Positions 23,901 to 34,288 of a DNA stretch of 64,000 nucleotides are shown here, piece by piece. The DNA is from Phoronis australis. Lineage: Eukaryota; Phoronida; Phoronidae. The notes under the pieces are model-generated. The model was not told the DNA's origin. It was given only the letters and a program-made list of their open reading frames with translations, and made no database searches. Each line of letters opens with the position of its first letter. Position 1 is the stretch's first letter. Location: contig NMRA01000194.1 of assembly GCA_002633005.1 (NCBI GenBank), positions 479,326 to 543,325 on the forward strand. Reading direction: 5' to 3'. The translations under genes were made by a program, and so were the position numbers.

Positions 23901-23934
23901 CCAGCAAACCAGCAAATAAAATGAGACTGAACAT
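20925..23934 (-). CDS. Secreted C-type lectin with coiled-coil neck (five exons)
   Basis: Exons in coding order: 23857-23934, 23239-23365, 22156-22359, 21694-21821 and 20925-21032; phases agree and total 214 residues. Exon 1 gives a signal peptide (MFSLILFAGLLASSQG). Exon 2 gives a CSC pair and a hydrophobic heptad stretch suggesting an oligomerising neck. Exons 3-5 form a long-form C-type lectin domain with CQKGWTWNEQERSCYKF, WIGLTDDD, and SNWLWNDNECDEDGGAIC at the end. The WND motif and paired cysteines are present, but the usual EPN/QPD loop is replaced by AWDSRSPANKG, so classical Ca-dependent sugar binding is doubtful. It is likely an extracellular recognition protein; the ligand is unknown. 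The start is chosen for the signal peptide, and exon 1 ends at a consensus GTGAGT donor. Confidence 0.88.
22156..22359 (-). CDS. C-type lectin exon 3 with a NAGNAG acceptor
   Basis: Encodes the first part of the lectin fold (CQKGW, SCYKF, EWAEARARCQALGADMV). The acceptor region reads CACCAGCAG, two AGs three bases apart. Use of either keeps the frame and changes one residue (Ala-Val versus Val). The donor is GTAAGT. Confidence 0.85.
23671..23824. mobile_element. 154-bp MITE, CAGNGGCGGAT termini, 5-bp TSD
   Basis: Begins CAGGGGCGGAT and ends with the reverse complement of CAGAGGCGGATTT. It is flanked on both sides by AAGTC, a 5-bp target-site duplication. It lies in lectin intron 1, about 32 bases from the exon-1 donor. 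Related copies: 58880-59038 (TSD GGCCC), 45622-45781 and fragments near 56573 and 63473. The TIR resembles hAT-type ends; the superfamily is not settled. Confidence 0.8.
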
Positions 23935-24196
23935 GTCGAGTCAGTGGAATGAACTGTGCCCACTTGGCAAGCGAGACGCCGTGTACGTGGACCATGCAAT
24001 TGATGTTATCAACGTGTAATCCGCCATATGGAAACAGCCGGCGTGGGTCGAGAGCATCCTCTTCAGTCTAACTGTGTCGGCCAACACTATAGCGAGTACT
24101 CGTCTCTACAGTCGGGGTGGGCCCTGCGATAAATCATCGAACTGCAGAATGAAGCAAGAGAGCCGGGCAAGGGGGCAGGCCGGAACGTTGTGGTGT

Positions 24197-24323
24197 ACTT
24201 ACTTTATTGCACAAGACTTGGCCTTTGCAGTGACAAAAAGAGGAAATTTTTCTAGTTCTACTTACTTTATTGCACAATACTTGGCCTTTGCTGTGACAAA
24301 AAAGAGGACATTTTTCTAGTTCT
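24197..24323. repeat. 63-bp tandem duplication (two copies)
   Basis: ACTTACTTTATTGCACAA starts at 24197 and again at 24260, followed by near-identical sequence to TTTTTCTAGTTCT. There are a few differences, so it is older than the 47-bp repeat at 14.5 kb. Confidence 0.9.
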
Positions 24324-25274
24324 ATAAATAACTAGGCTTATGCGGTAGAAATATTTTTTTGCGTTGCAAAATTTAACTGCTAGTAACGTTTTTTTTTGTT
24401 TGAATAAAGTAAAAATAATGATAAAAAGGAAACAGAAAGAGCGAACTGGAAACCAAAGAAGAGAAAATCGAAACCGAAAGAGAAGAAACTCCCAAATTCC
24501 AAGCCCTAATTGCAGTCAGGCAGTTCCTCCTCAGTATAATTGCACTACGGTTAATTTAGATCCTGTATTGTTCATTTCTAAAAATATGGAAAATCCTGTT
24601 CCAGGAGACGACGTCCAATGTTGCACTGTTTCACGAGTTTGTCCCCGGCGTCTGTAACTCGATCCAGGCACCCCTACAGTTTTGTAGGGTACACCACTGC
24701 GTGGTCATCAACAACATTAACTACTTTGACAAATCATGCTTAGCCTATTGCTTCTCGGCGAAACTTTCACCTAGATACATGTCGAGGAATCGGAGAAACA
24801 TTGACTCACTCGCCGACAACTGGGGTTACGGTGCGTAGACTCGCGATAGCGAAACTCACATCACGATATTCGCGAGATATCGTCACGTAGTACGACCGAA
24901 GCACGCGAAACCACAGCTTTTCTCAACTTAAGGTCTTACGTCTACGGAAAGCAACGTTTATGCGACATTCTTTGAACGATCGAGGGAGAAACCGACGTTT
25001 GTTCAATTTGTTTCAATACACTATAGCCAGAGATAAGGTGCGTAGATAGGATCTCAAATTCGAGTTGTGTACTACTTTGTAATCACTACCATATTATTTT
25101 GTCTGTTTCCTTTGCTGGACGTCGTGGTATCAGTGAACATTGAACAATTTGTACAACCTGAATTAAATATTATTAGTTTACACTGTATGGCTGGGCCAAG
25201 TCATCTATGAGTGACTAGAACAAACATTCTACTACAGTGGAGTATGAAAAGACATTACTTTACAATACAAAATA
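24324..25274. other. Intergenic region between the lectin and NFE2L1 genes
   Basis: Short stretch between the lectin 5' end and the NFE2L1 3' UTR. A lysine/arginine-rich open frame near 24421-24657 resembles no domain I know. At 24864-24882 there is an imperfect palindrome CGATATTCGCGAGATATCG. Nothing else is seen. Confidence 0.55.
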
Positions 25275-25280
25275 TTTATT
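25275..25280 (-). terminator. Poly(A) signal of the NFE2L1-like gene
   Basis: AATAAA on the minus strand, about 840 bases past the stop codon at 26118; a second overlapping AT-rich AATAAA lies just beside it. The 3' UTR would then span 25260-26117 and include the CA repeat. Confidence 0.55.
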
Positions 25281-25677
25281 TAAATAAATCTTCAGAACAG
25301 ACATCTTGTAACAAGCAAAATTTCCTTTCCCGGCTATATGGAACAAAAAGCCAAGGGCAGAAGTGCCATGGGAACCACATATGATACAACATATTACACA
25401 AAGAGGTCAGTCACTACTATTCCAGTCTTACACCGTGAGGTGTCACTAGTTAACAGACTGCCGAGACAACCGTGCCAGTATATGAAACAAAATCAAAGGA
25501 AATTAAACACCACTAAGACAACATTATTATCAGCACTGTGGATAATTTCCATAAGTTATTTCATTCCTAATGACTACTAATTGAAGGAATGGATTTGGGC
25601 AACTATCTACACAACAGACATCCATGAGAAGTGAAATGACATGAGGATGGATAGGACAACTCCAAATGACAACTACG

Positions 25678-25699
25678 CACACACACACACACACACACA
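25678..25699. repeat. (CA)11 microsatellite
   Basis: Uninterrupted CA dinucleotide run inside the presumed 3' UTR of the NFE2L1-like gene. Confidence 0.97.
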
Positions 25700-26117
25700 A
25701 GTTGTCTTCCTTCACAAAGCAGTCTAACATTGGAGAAAGCACGTCCACTCGAATGTAAAATGATGACTGTAAAAGGAAACAATAATGAACACTGTAAAAA
25801 CAGCGATATGACAACATTGGCTGAGATTTCAATGATACCTGACCATGGAAACAATGCGAAAATGACAACAAGAAAGGACAAATCAAATTTCACAGTTTTT
25901 AAAACTGTTCATACAATGAAACATCAACATAACACTATCTTTTTCTTAAAATATGGCCATGAAAGCGATGAGTACGACAAACAGATGGGGTGAAAATGCA
26001 TATGCAACTCTCAGTCTCACTCAAGCAGTCCAGCCCGACAGCATACAGCTCATGCATATACACACACACATGGGAGACGCACAATTCTACGAACACGCAC
26101 ATAGAGGCCGACCACGT

Positions 26118-26802
26118 CTAGTTCTTCTTAGGGTTCTTCCTCTTCTTCACCGACCTCTGTCTGCCCTGTTCTTCCCTGGTGCTGTTGGCAGGCACAAGCA
26201 GCAAACTCCCATCACTAGACTGCTGTAGGGAGTATTCGCCTGGCCTATACGGTGCACCATTGGCATCCCGCAAAGAGCGGAACATCTCCTGGTACAGCTG
26301 ATCATATTTATCCCGCAAGTTCTTCAGTTCCTTCTTCATCGCTTCACGCGCCTTCATCTCCTTTGATCTTTCACTCTTCAACTCATCCAGCTCGTCCTCA
26401 AGCGACGACACCACTGTCATCTTGCGCTTACGGCAGTTCTGTGCAGCCACCTTGTTCTTGCCCCGTCGCCGGATGTCGCGCATCAGCGACACCTGTTCGT
26501 CCGAGAACCTGTGCTTCTGCAGCATTTCATTAAACGCGTCCACAGACGAATGTACGATTTCATCCATGGTAAGCGGCACCTTCATCGTCTTGAGACGCTT
26601 TTCATCCCGACTCGTTGACTGTTTGTCTGGTTCTGGTTTCTTATCTGACTTGCGCTCTCTCGGCTGCTGTCCAGGTTGTAGCGGATATGAATGGTTATGT
26701 GTCACGTGACGAATCTGCGCGGGAGTGAAGCTGGCGCTCTGATTGGTCGTCTCGTTGATCTCCATGTCGGAAGAGTCCAGATAGAAGCCACCCATAGAAT
26801 CG
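26118..26802 (-). CDS. NFE2L1: NFE2L1-like final exon: CNC, bZIP and Neh3-like tail
   Basis: Starts in phase 2 after TTTTCAG. Encodes a lysine/glutamine-rich linker, the CNC homology ([20 protein letters not shown]), the basic DNA-contact region with NCRKRK, a zipper through LEDELDEL, and a tail [20 protein letters not shown] followed by DGSLLLVP. That tail is diagnostic for NRF1/NRF2. It ends at TAG 26118-26120. Confidence 0.95.
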
Positions 26803-29800
26803 CTGAAAATGGAACAAAACACGAGTTGCACAAGTTGATATTCCACAGTGAAAAGACAATAACCAACTCTAGAACTAGCTCATCAAATACAGATGAGACA
26901 GGGCTGAAGAGCGATGCAGGCAACAGACACGATACTGCTAGGTAATATTTTCAAATGCCAATTTAAACCAACACCTGTCTAGTAAAATTGAATTATTCAG
27001 TGCTAACACCACGTATCCTCTTTGTCTTGCTTTAAATCCTCACCTGAAGCCATTCGTCTTTTGACTAGATCCGCCCTGACTGGATGACTCGTACCCACCG
27101 CCCGTGGCGCCCTCTAAGCCATCAAAGGGACTCGTCATGCCAGAACTTCCGTTGGTGGAGAGGGTGTCATTCCAGTCCTGTGGCGACAGACTTCCCATGG
27201 ACGAGACTGCCGAGTCATCGCTGATCTCCTGAAGGTGGAGCTGCTGTACTCCTGTGGAGTGAAAACAATAATAGCTTTAGTCTTAAGTTTTGAGCTGAAT
27301 TGACAAAAAGCTTTACTGGAGAAATGGTCCTAACCTCTGGGAGACTTTTGGCTAGATTTGACTAGGGTTGCTCATGACGCACATAGTGTGGCACTCATGA
27401 ATACCGCTCATGCACCAGCAACTTCATCTCAGTGATTCACAAGCACAGCCCCACACTCACAAAACACGACGCACGTGCCCAAATAAGACAGCTTAACGAG
27501 TCAAATTTACTAGTACATGGGATGTGTTCATGAGTGCGTGAGCCGTGTTGTTCGGGTAGCCTGATCATAACACAAAGTTCCAATCACTTGCATTCAAATC
27601 ATCCGAATCTATGCGAGCGAGTGCTCATAAATCAAGAAGATTCAAGTGGACGATGATGGGTGACAAAAATATTACGCATTAACATAGAATTTGCCTTTGC
27701 AATAAAACTGTGCCAACAACAGTGGCATGGATTAGATGAACAACTGGTCTTTGAACAGGACTCACCAGAATCCAGATTAAACTGAGCTATTTCATGATCC
27801 AGTGTCAGGTCATCTTCCATCACGTCGGGCAAGAAGAAAGACTGATCATAATAGGATGCCGACTCGTTGATCATGTTGGCCACGTCTGGAAACAGCATGC
27901 CTTCATCAGCAGCGTTGTACAGCTCACTGGGACTAGTGCTGTTGATGGTTGGGGCCAGACTGGGCTGTGGCGACACTGCAATGGGAAACACTGGGATGCA
28001 CCGCCTTGCAATACGATAATGCATAAAGCTTACTGCCACACTAAGTCCTAGTAGGTAAAAGAGCTCCATCATAGTTTCATGTTCTGTTGTTTACCAGCAC
28101 ATGAATACAACAAGTGGTCTCACTAGCAGGCAGTTAACTCCATACTGTCCATGGAGTTACGAGGCGCAATTAAGAAAGCCAACCTGCAATACTCAAGAAC
28201 TGAAACAACAGCTTCCAATCTAAAAAACAATAGTGTTCAAATATGACACTTTATGCGACTTTAAATTTGGTTACTCTAAATCACAGAAATGAGCTTGTCT
28301 CGTGCCAGGTGTAAAACAGCAGGCCATTGCCACAAATAAACTCAATAACTTGTTCAGACAAATTGGCTTCACAAGCCTCTATAGTTCCACGTACCACTGT
28401 TGAAATAATGCTCAAAGGGGCAATCCGCAGGTGAGGTGACAGGGGCAAACGAGGTGTTCTGTATCAGAGCCAGACTAGTGTCTTGAATTCCGGTCATGGT
28501 TTCAGTGGATGCAGGACTGTACATGTCTGTCTGTAATGGTGCTGACGTCACAGCCATGTCCACGACAGATGGTGGTGTGCCCTCACTGGAGATCACCGTG
28601 CTGTTGGTGACAGTCAAGTTTAACAGGCTGCTGATGTCATTCCATCGCTGCTCCAGACTGTTCTGCCGTCCAAACTGGGAGTCATTCTGTAATGAACACC
28701 AATAATCACCATGAAGTTTCAGATATGTCCGCAAGCTTGGCAAGCTGGCTGGATACTGTGCTTCCATTTTGAGATGCCATGTTTAAAGATTGAACGTGTA
28801 TGTTTAATGCTCCAAGTATGAATTCACATTCCTACATTGTGACACACATCTATAAAGCTGGAGACTCCTTGTTCAAAGTTTGAAAAACATGCTTAAAGTT
28901 AGAGTTACTAGGCTTAAAGCTAGAATTTGATCCAACATGTTTGCATTACATATAATGACCCAACCTCACCTGTTGAACTTGGTGAATAAGTTCCGAGATC
29001 TCTCGGTCCAGCTGGTCATCAGGTGTCTGTAGTAAGGTTGAGATGTTGGTGTCGGCCTGAACAGGGGTCATCTGCTGCTCGTCTCCAAGAACATCCATTT
29101 GCGAGATAGCCTATCAATGGAGAAAAAAGTAGGACAAATGTGACACACGGCGATGATACATTAATAAATTAGGACAGCAACAACAATGTATGACGACCAG
29201 TTAAAACACTGTTCATCCTTGAAAAATGGAAATTAGTTTCAATCAAGTTGGGCTCAAGCATGTCTATGGTACATAGACTTCAGGATGATGACTTGCACTT
29301 GCAGGGAAAAAAAATTCATTTATAGAATGGAAATAGTGCATTCAATCCCAAAATTCAGCATATCAACCTCGCCGACCGATCACCTCAGTGGCTGCCATTT
29401 TGCTACTCACTCACCTGTTCAGTGTCGTTGCCTAAATGAACGTCATATTCACTAGTTATACTCCCTCCTAATGTGGGATGGGCTGGGATGACCTCGCCTG
29501 GAAAATGGCAAACCATGTCAACACAATCATGCAATGCAATTAAACGTGAACAACTTTGAGCATCAACATTTTAAACAAAAAAATTAAAAAGCTTCCAAAC
29601 GTGCATTTTCAAGTCATTAACTCCCAGAGGACAAAGTCAGCCGAGTTAAGGGAAATAATAGTTTCTAATACAAGTACTTCTGAAATGAGCTGGATGACTG
29701 AAAATACATTTATCAAATTATGTGCTAGTAGTTGCAGACAGCTAAATTTTATGTGCATTAGCTCTCATATTCACCGAAATGTTGAAAGATAAAAAAATAA

Positions 29801-31775
29801 AAAGTCAATATTAGTCATTTCAACCATTTCCAATTAAAAAAACAAATCAATGCTTTTTGTTACAAACTCCATAAGCACAGTTGGCAAAACTGTGGTAATT
29901 TAATTTTTTGATGTGGCCATCTTAAATACAAACACTGACATATGAGACTAAGGTGTAGTGGCCAGTTTACCCACCAGTTTCATTGTCGACCATGAAGTTG
30001 TCCCAATCAATTTCTTCTTCTTGGTCACTTGACTGAGACGGTGTTTCTGTCTGCTTTTGCTGTTCAAGCTCCCGCTCTTTTTCCAACTCTTGTCTCAGGT
30101 TGGCGTCGAAACCATCTCTGCCAATACCCAGGTCAATATCTTGGTGCCACAGAATTTCTATCAAGTCCATATCCTGGAAAAAATATGAATTTATTTAATT
30201 ACTAAGTCAATGCCACATGGCTGCTGGAGAGTAGGTCATGCGGACCAGAAATAGGTTTACTAATTCACCATTGGCCACCCACTCCTTGATACAATGCTAT
30301 ACGCTTATGAACCTTTGCTAAAGAATGGTCTCCATTTGATAGTAACAATAAAATGTTTGTAAGTGTACACAATGTATATTAAGAGTGCAGCTATGACGCC
30401 CTTTTAAAAATCCAGAATTAAACATTTTAAGTCCAAAAGATCAACACAGCATGGCTGGAATGTGTACATTAGAATATTTGCACTCAGTTTTTAGCTTGAC
30501 TACACCAACACAGACAGTACAAGCCAAACAAGAGACACCAGCAAGAGGTGGTGTTAAGGAAATAAAAAGGTCAGGGGAAAGGTCATGACCTTACATTATG
30601 AAACACATCATGTGATGCATGGATGTTACCAGCTGCTAGATATGTTTATCTTATCACCTGGTAATACTTTATGTAACACATAGTGGGATAAGAAAGGGAT
30701 CTTGCAGAACCGCAAATTCCCTGAGAAAGATCCCATGTCAAAGCGGTATTTATATATAATGAACAACTACAGTGAATTCATACAGAGTGGATGCCACACA
30801 CTGTAACAAATCAAGATAACAAATCTCATGAGATCAGACTCATAATATTCCTTATAGTGAGTATGATAGGATATTTTCCATTACCGAAAAAGAATCAAAA
30901 CCATCAGCAGCTCGAGATAATGCTTCAGAGTGTATTGAGGTTGGCCAACCCCAAAACAGTGTAAATTCAGAAATGGCACACGTATGCATTGGCACAAATA
31001 TCTCCCGATGTTCGTGGCTTTTTTAAGGAACAGTTGTAAGTGGTTTTAAGTAGACAACAACATACGTTGGGTTGAATGTTAATTAAACATTAATCAAGTT
31101 TAACTATCAACAAACTCTGCCTTCAATATCAGAATCATTGAACAAGCAATGCTGAAAGCAATCCATCAATAAAATTGTGGCATTAAACTCAGCCCCACAT
31201 TTCCTTGAGTGAGCTTTGGACTTTACCTCCTTGGTGAGTTCTGAGCCGGCCTGTCCATCACTGGACTCAACTACACCACCAACAATTTGCGTCGTTTCAC
31301 TTTCATTATGCACCGTACTCTCCACATTTTCTTGAGTTACAAGACCAGATGATTGACTACTACTATTATTATTGTTATTATTAACTTCCGTGGACACTGG
31401 TGCAACCGCTTCTGCCACTGCGGGAAGCTCATACGATTGCCCGTCAACAAGCCAGGCGGAGATAACATTTTCATTAGTGTGCCAGCTATGCACATGATCT
31501 GGACCCAGTTGTTGAATATCTTGGAACACATCAAGCCAGTAGCTATCCACAGATTTGGGATGAATGTGGCCAATACCATCAAACGAGTTGTACACATTCT
31601 GCGAGTGAAAGTTGGTTAACGTGTACGCATAGGTTTGTCCCAGCATGATTTCCTGGACTTCTGGATATGTGGATATTCCGGAGTTTAGCAAATTATTAAG
31701 ATCTGTTCTCAGAAGGCTCAGTACAATCGCCAACTGAATTAGGCTGTCGCTGAAACACTTCTTCATTGGAATCAT
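26118..31775 (-). CDS. NFE2L1: ER-anchored CNC-bZIP transcription factor, NFE2L1 (Nrf1)-like, eight exons
   Basis: Exons in coding order: 31227-31775, 29975-30173, 29415-29497, 28970-29110, 28395-28686, 27766-27975, 27044-27251 and 26118-26802. All junctions are GT-AG with consistent phases. The product is 788 residues, close to vertebrate NFE2L1. In order: an N-terminal hydrophobic helix (9-24) for ER anchoring; an AWLV site (107-110) where DDI2 cuts vertebrate NRF1; a poly-Asn/Ser stretch with N-glycosylation sequons; a DLG motif (197-199) and ETGE motif (248-251) for KEAP1; an acidic activation region; a DSAVSS degron-like motif (504-509); a CNC domain and basic region [17 protein letters not shown] (672-688); a leucine zipper; and an Neh3-like tail. 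The family senses proteasome and oxidative stress and activates ARE genes as a small-Maf dimer. Assignment to the NRF1 side, versus an ancestral NFE2L, rests on the N-terminal domain. Confidence 0.95.
29975..30173 (-). CDS. NFE2L1: NFE2L1-like exon 2: KEAP1-binding (Neh2-like) region
   Basis: Begins [16 protein letters not shown], the Neh2 DLG motif, then a charged helix of Glu/Gln/Lys. It ends at the T of ETGE plus the first base of the Gly codon, at donor GTGGGT. The alternative GTAAAC four bases downstream breaks the frame of the next exon, so the ETGE reading decides the splice site. Confidence 0.9.
31227..31775 (-). CDS. NFE2L1: NFE2L1-like exon 1: ER-anchor N-terminal domain
   Basis: Begins ATGATTCCAATG and encodes 183 residues up to LTKE before GTAAAG. 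The hydrophobic [15 protein letters not shown] and the conserved [17 protein letters not shown] and HPKSVD segments match the NRF1 N-terminal domain. AWLV follows. A second in-frame ATG at codon 4 could also serve as start. Confidence 0.92.
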
Positions 31776-32291
31776 GGCTCTAGTAAACTTTCCGTTGTTG
31801 TCTTCCGTTTCGATTGATCAGTCCGTCTGGCACAAAGCCCTTTGTTTACAGCTAAATCAGACCAGCAACCAATTATCTCGCACGATCACGACACGGGCAC
31901 GATATTTTACGTCACTGTCTTTAGAATACACAAAATCTACTTTAGTTTGGTAAGTCAACACAAAATAGCAGTATCCAAAATCAGGTGAGACCAACGTGGC
32001 ACATCCTCATGAAATCATTACTATAGTAGAACTGATTACTCATTCGCGCCAGGGTTCGGACATCCAGGAATATCCCAACCTAGGACCGAGCCCAAACAAA
32101 AGAACTTTCCAGAATGAAAATGAAAAGAAGAGGAAAAAACATCCCCTGCATCGTTTACCACCACTATTCGTCCCTGGAAACCGGAAAAGGGTTCGTCCAA
32201 TTATGATTTCTGTCAGATATGAACAAGCGCTACACACGAAGAAATGTAATATAGCGCGTTTGTCTTCTCTCGTTTTGCATCAGCCATGAAA

Positions 32292-32301
32292 TGATTCAGC
32301 A
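32292..32301 (-). promoter_or_regulatory. ARE/MARE-like site upstream of NFE2L1
   Basis: TGATTCAGCA (plus strand) differs at one base from the NF-E2/ARE form TGACTCAGCA. It lies about 520 bp upstream of the start codon. Autoregulation is conceivable but inferred. Confidence 0.35.
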
Positions 32302-32317
32302 AATTTCTCCAAGGCGA

Positions 32318-32325
32318 TGACGTCA
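32318..32325. promoter_or_regulatory. Perfect CRE (TGACGTCA)
   Basis: Full palindromic CRE 17 bases from the ARE-like site, about 545 bp upstream of the NFE2L1-like start codon. The CREB/ATF family binds this sequence. Confidence 0.45.
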
Positions 32326-32993
32326 CAACACTGATAAGCACATGCGCCGTGAAAACCACAAGGTCACAAAATATGGGTCAAAGTGATTGCGTAATAAACA
32401 AACCAACAACAGATAGAAATTGAGATAAACTGAGTCTAACACAACACAATTTTAATGCAGTCTTTGATGTTAGCTCGTCTACTTGAGCTCCTTTGGAGCT
32501 CATAAACCAACATTGACCATGAACCATTGAATCAGCGTCTTGTGACTGATGTATTGAAGTTGATTGGGCTTCATCACCGCCCACCGTGCTAAAGCGCGCA
32601 GCAAAGACCATCAAAACGACTCTTGCAAATATTACAAACTGAGCACAGCGAACAGTAAAACAGATTCATTACACACCAACGAAAAAGACTATTTGATCCG
32701 CCGTCATTTGTTCAAGGTCTTGCGGCCGGGCACGATCAACCCACTATGAGCGCCAGCCAAAGAGCAGACTTCATTTAGTTGTCAGATCTACGCCCCTCGA
32801 TATCATTCTGTTTTGAAGAATATATTAACCGATAAAAATACACGAGATGTATACTTACAAGACTTGCCGTTTCTCCCGAAACATCAAAAACAGGGGGATA
32901 TTCTATTTCCATTTCTAACCTCGTCCCTTGCTTCGCCTGGATTGCTGGCTTGTTTGATCAGTAGTCTATCAATTGCGCACGCGTGTTACAGAA

Positions 32994-33001
32994 TGACGTC
33001 A
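32994..33001. promoter_or_regulatory. Second perfect CRE (TGACGTCA)
   Basis: A second full CRE about 1.2 kb upstream of the same gene. It could belong to a distal promoter or be chance. Confidence 0.3.
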
Positions 33002-34288
33002 CGACGGACTTCTATTTATAGTATCTAGCAAATAAACTTTATTGTTATGAAGTTTTGAACTTACAGTTGGGTCAAGCGAAACGTTCCGAGAAACGCTCTC
33101 ATCAGTCTGTCTTGATCACTATAGATTGACCGATTGATCAACACGACTCGCACACTATGTCAGAAGTATTTTTAAACTGAAGTTAAAACTTTCTGTACAC
33201 GTAGTAGACCTTACCTGACAACGAATCGGAAGCTCAATTAACAGGCTGGCGCGCCCCGGCCCGGGCAGCGCGGATCCAAGGTTTTGATCAGGAGAGTCCT
33301 ACAATTGGGACAAACTCAGAGGTTCTTGAGGTTAATCCCTTGCAGCAATTAATGTAAAGGTAAATGAACAGGGAGGTCGGGGGTGTACTGACACGGCCCC
33401 CATAGACCTAGTCTCCGGTCCTGAAACTCATAGTGAAGCCGTCATAAGAAAAAGTTGGACGTGGACTGGAAGAGTCAAGCGCTCGGTGACCTCAGGGCAG
33501 TCACTGACACCACCAAATTCCGCACACTTGTGGCATCCAGGTGACTGTCGGTAATTACGGATCAACTTATAGTTGGTAGCTTCATTTGCTTGATTAAGTT
33601 GGCCGTTGCAGGCGTGCCTGTGACGCAAACGTACCGTGAGTGGGGACCCGCGACTCGAGAGAGTGGCCATGCAGGTACCATCCTGGTAGCGGGCAGCAGG
33701 ATGCCTGTAGGTGCTTGCAGCCTCGGTGTCTGGCGCTGAATGTCCCGCTGTCACTTAGCTTCCTAACTGGCAGTCATAGGCTGGGACCCGCGGCAGTAAA
33801 TTAAGCAGTGTGCAGGCCCACCCGGTCGTGTGGATACGTAGGCCTAGACGCCCTGGCCACGGGAAAACGCTGTCATGTCACCATGCAATTAGTACACGGC
33901 AACCCGTGACTGCCTTGTGCGTCAGTTCCGCGGAGGGCCGTACGTGGGAACGAGCGGGGAGATAACCCCTACAAGAAACAGCTCAGTGCTGTCTATTGAG
34001 TTGTAGTGACTCGTCCAGGAGCAGGATACATCCAGAGTCAGCCGGAGTCTCTAACTGAGGCGGTTTATCGTTGCCCCACGACGTCATTCCGGCAGTGCGA
34101 CGGCTGATGCCAATATTACCGGTTTTGCCGATCGTTTCCGCATCCTATTCAGTGACGTGGTGGGTGAGCCGGGAGTGTTGCTGCTACATGGCCTGCAGCT
34201 GCACTTCCATCACTTTCTTGCCCAGGCTGCAGATGAACATCGCAGACAGACACGTACCTGGAAGCCCACTGCGTTCACTTCACACCCA

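Larger units (their letters stand above)
31776..34288. other. Upstream region of the NFE2L1-like gene
   Basis: Probably holds the promoter and 5' UTR; no TSS could be placed. It contains the CRE and ARE-like sites listed separately. From about 33240 it becomes GC-rich, with GGCGCGCC, CCCGGG and GGATCC close together at 33248-33276. Two cysteine-containing open frames (minus 33428-33754; plus about 34042-34288) resemble nothing I recognise. Confidence 0.5.

Noticed and set aside
24421-24657. Lys/Arg-rich frame between the lectin and NFE2L1 genes
   Set aside because: Low complexity start, no homology recognised, no splice or poly(A) support.
26252-26709. Plus-strand frames opposite the NFE2L1 bZIP exon
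   Set aside because: Shadows of the real minus-strand coding exon.
33428-33754. Cysteine-containing minus-strand frame (CHKC, CNGQ) in the GC-rich block
   Set aside because: No family recognised, weak possible acceptor, and the internal GTACGT makes the extent unclear. Not enough for a CDS call.
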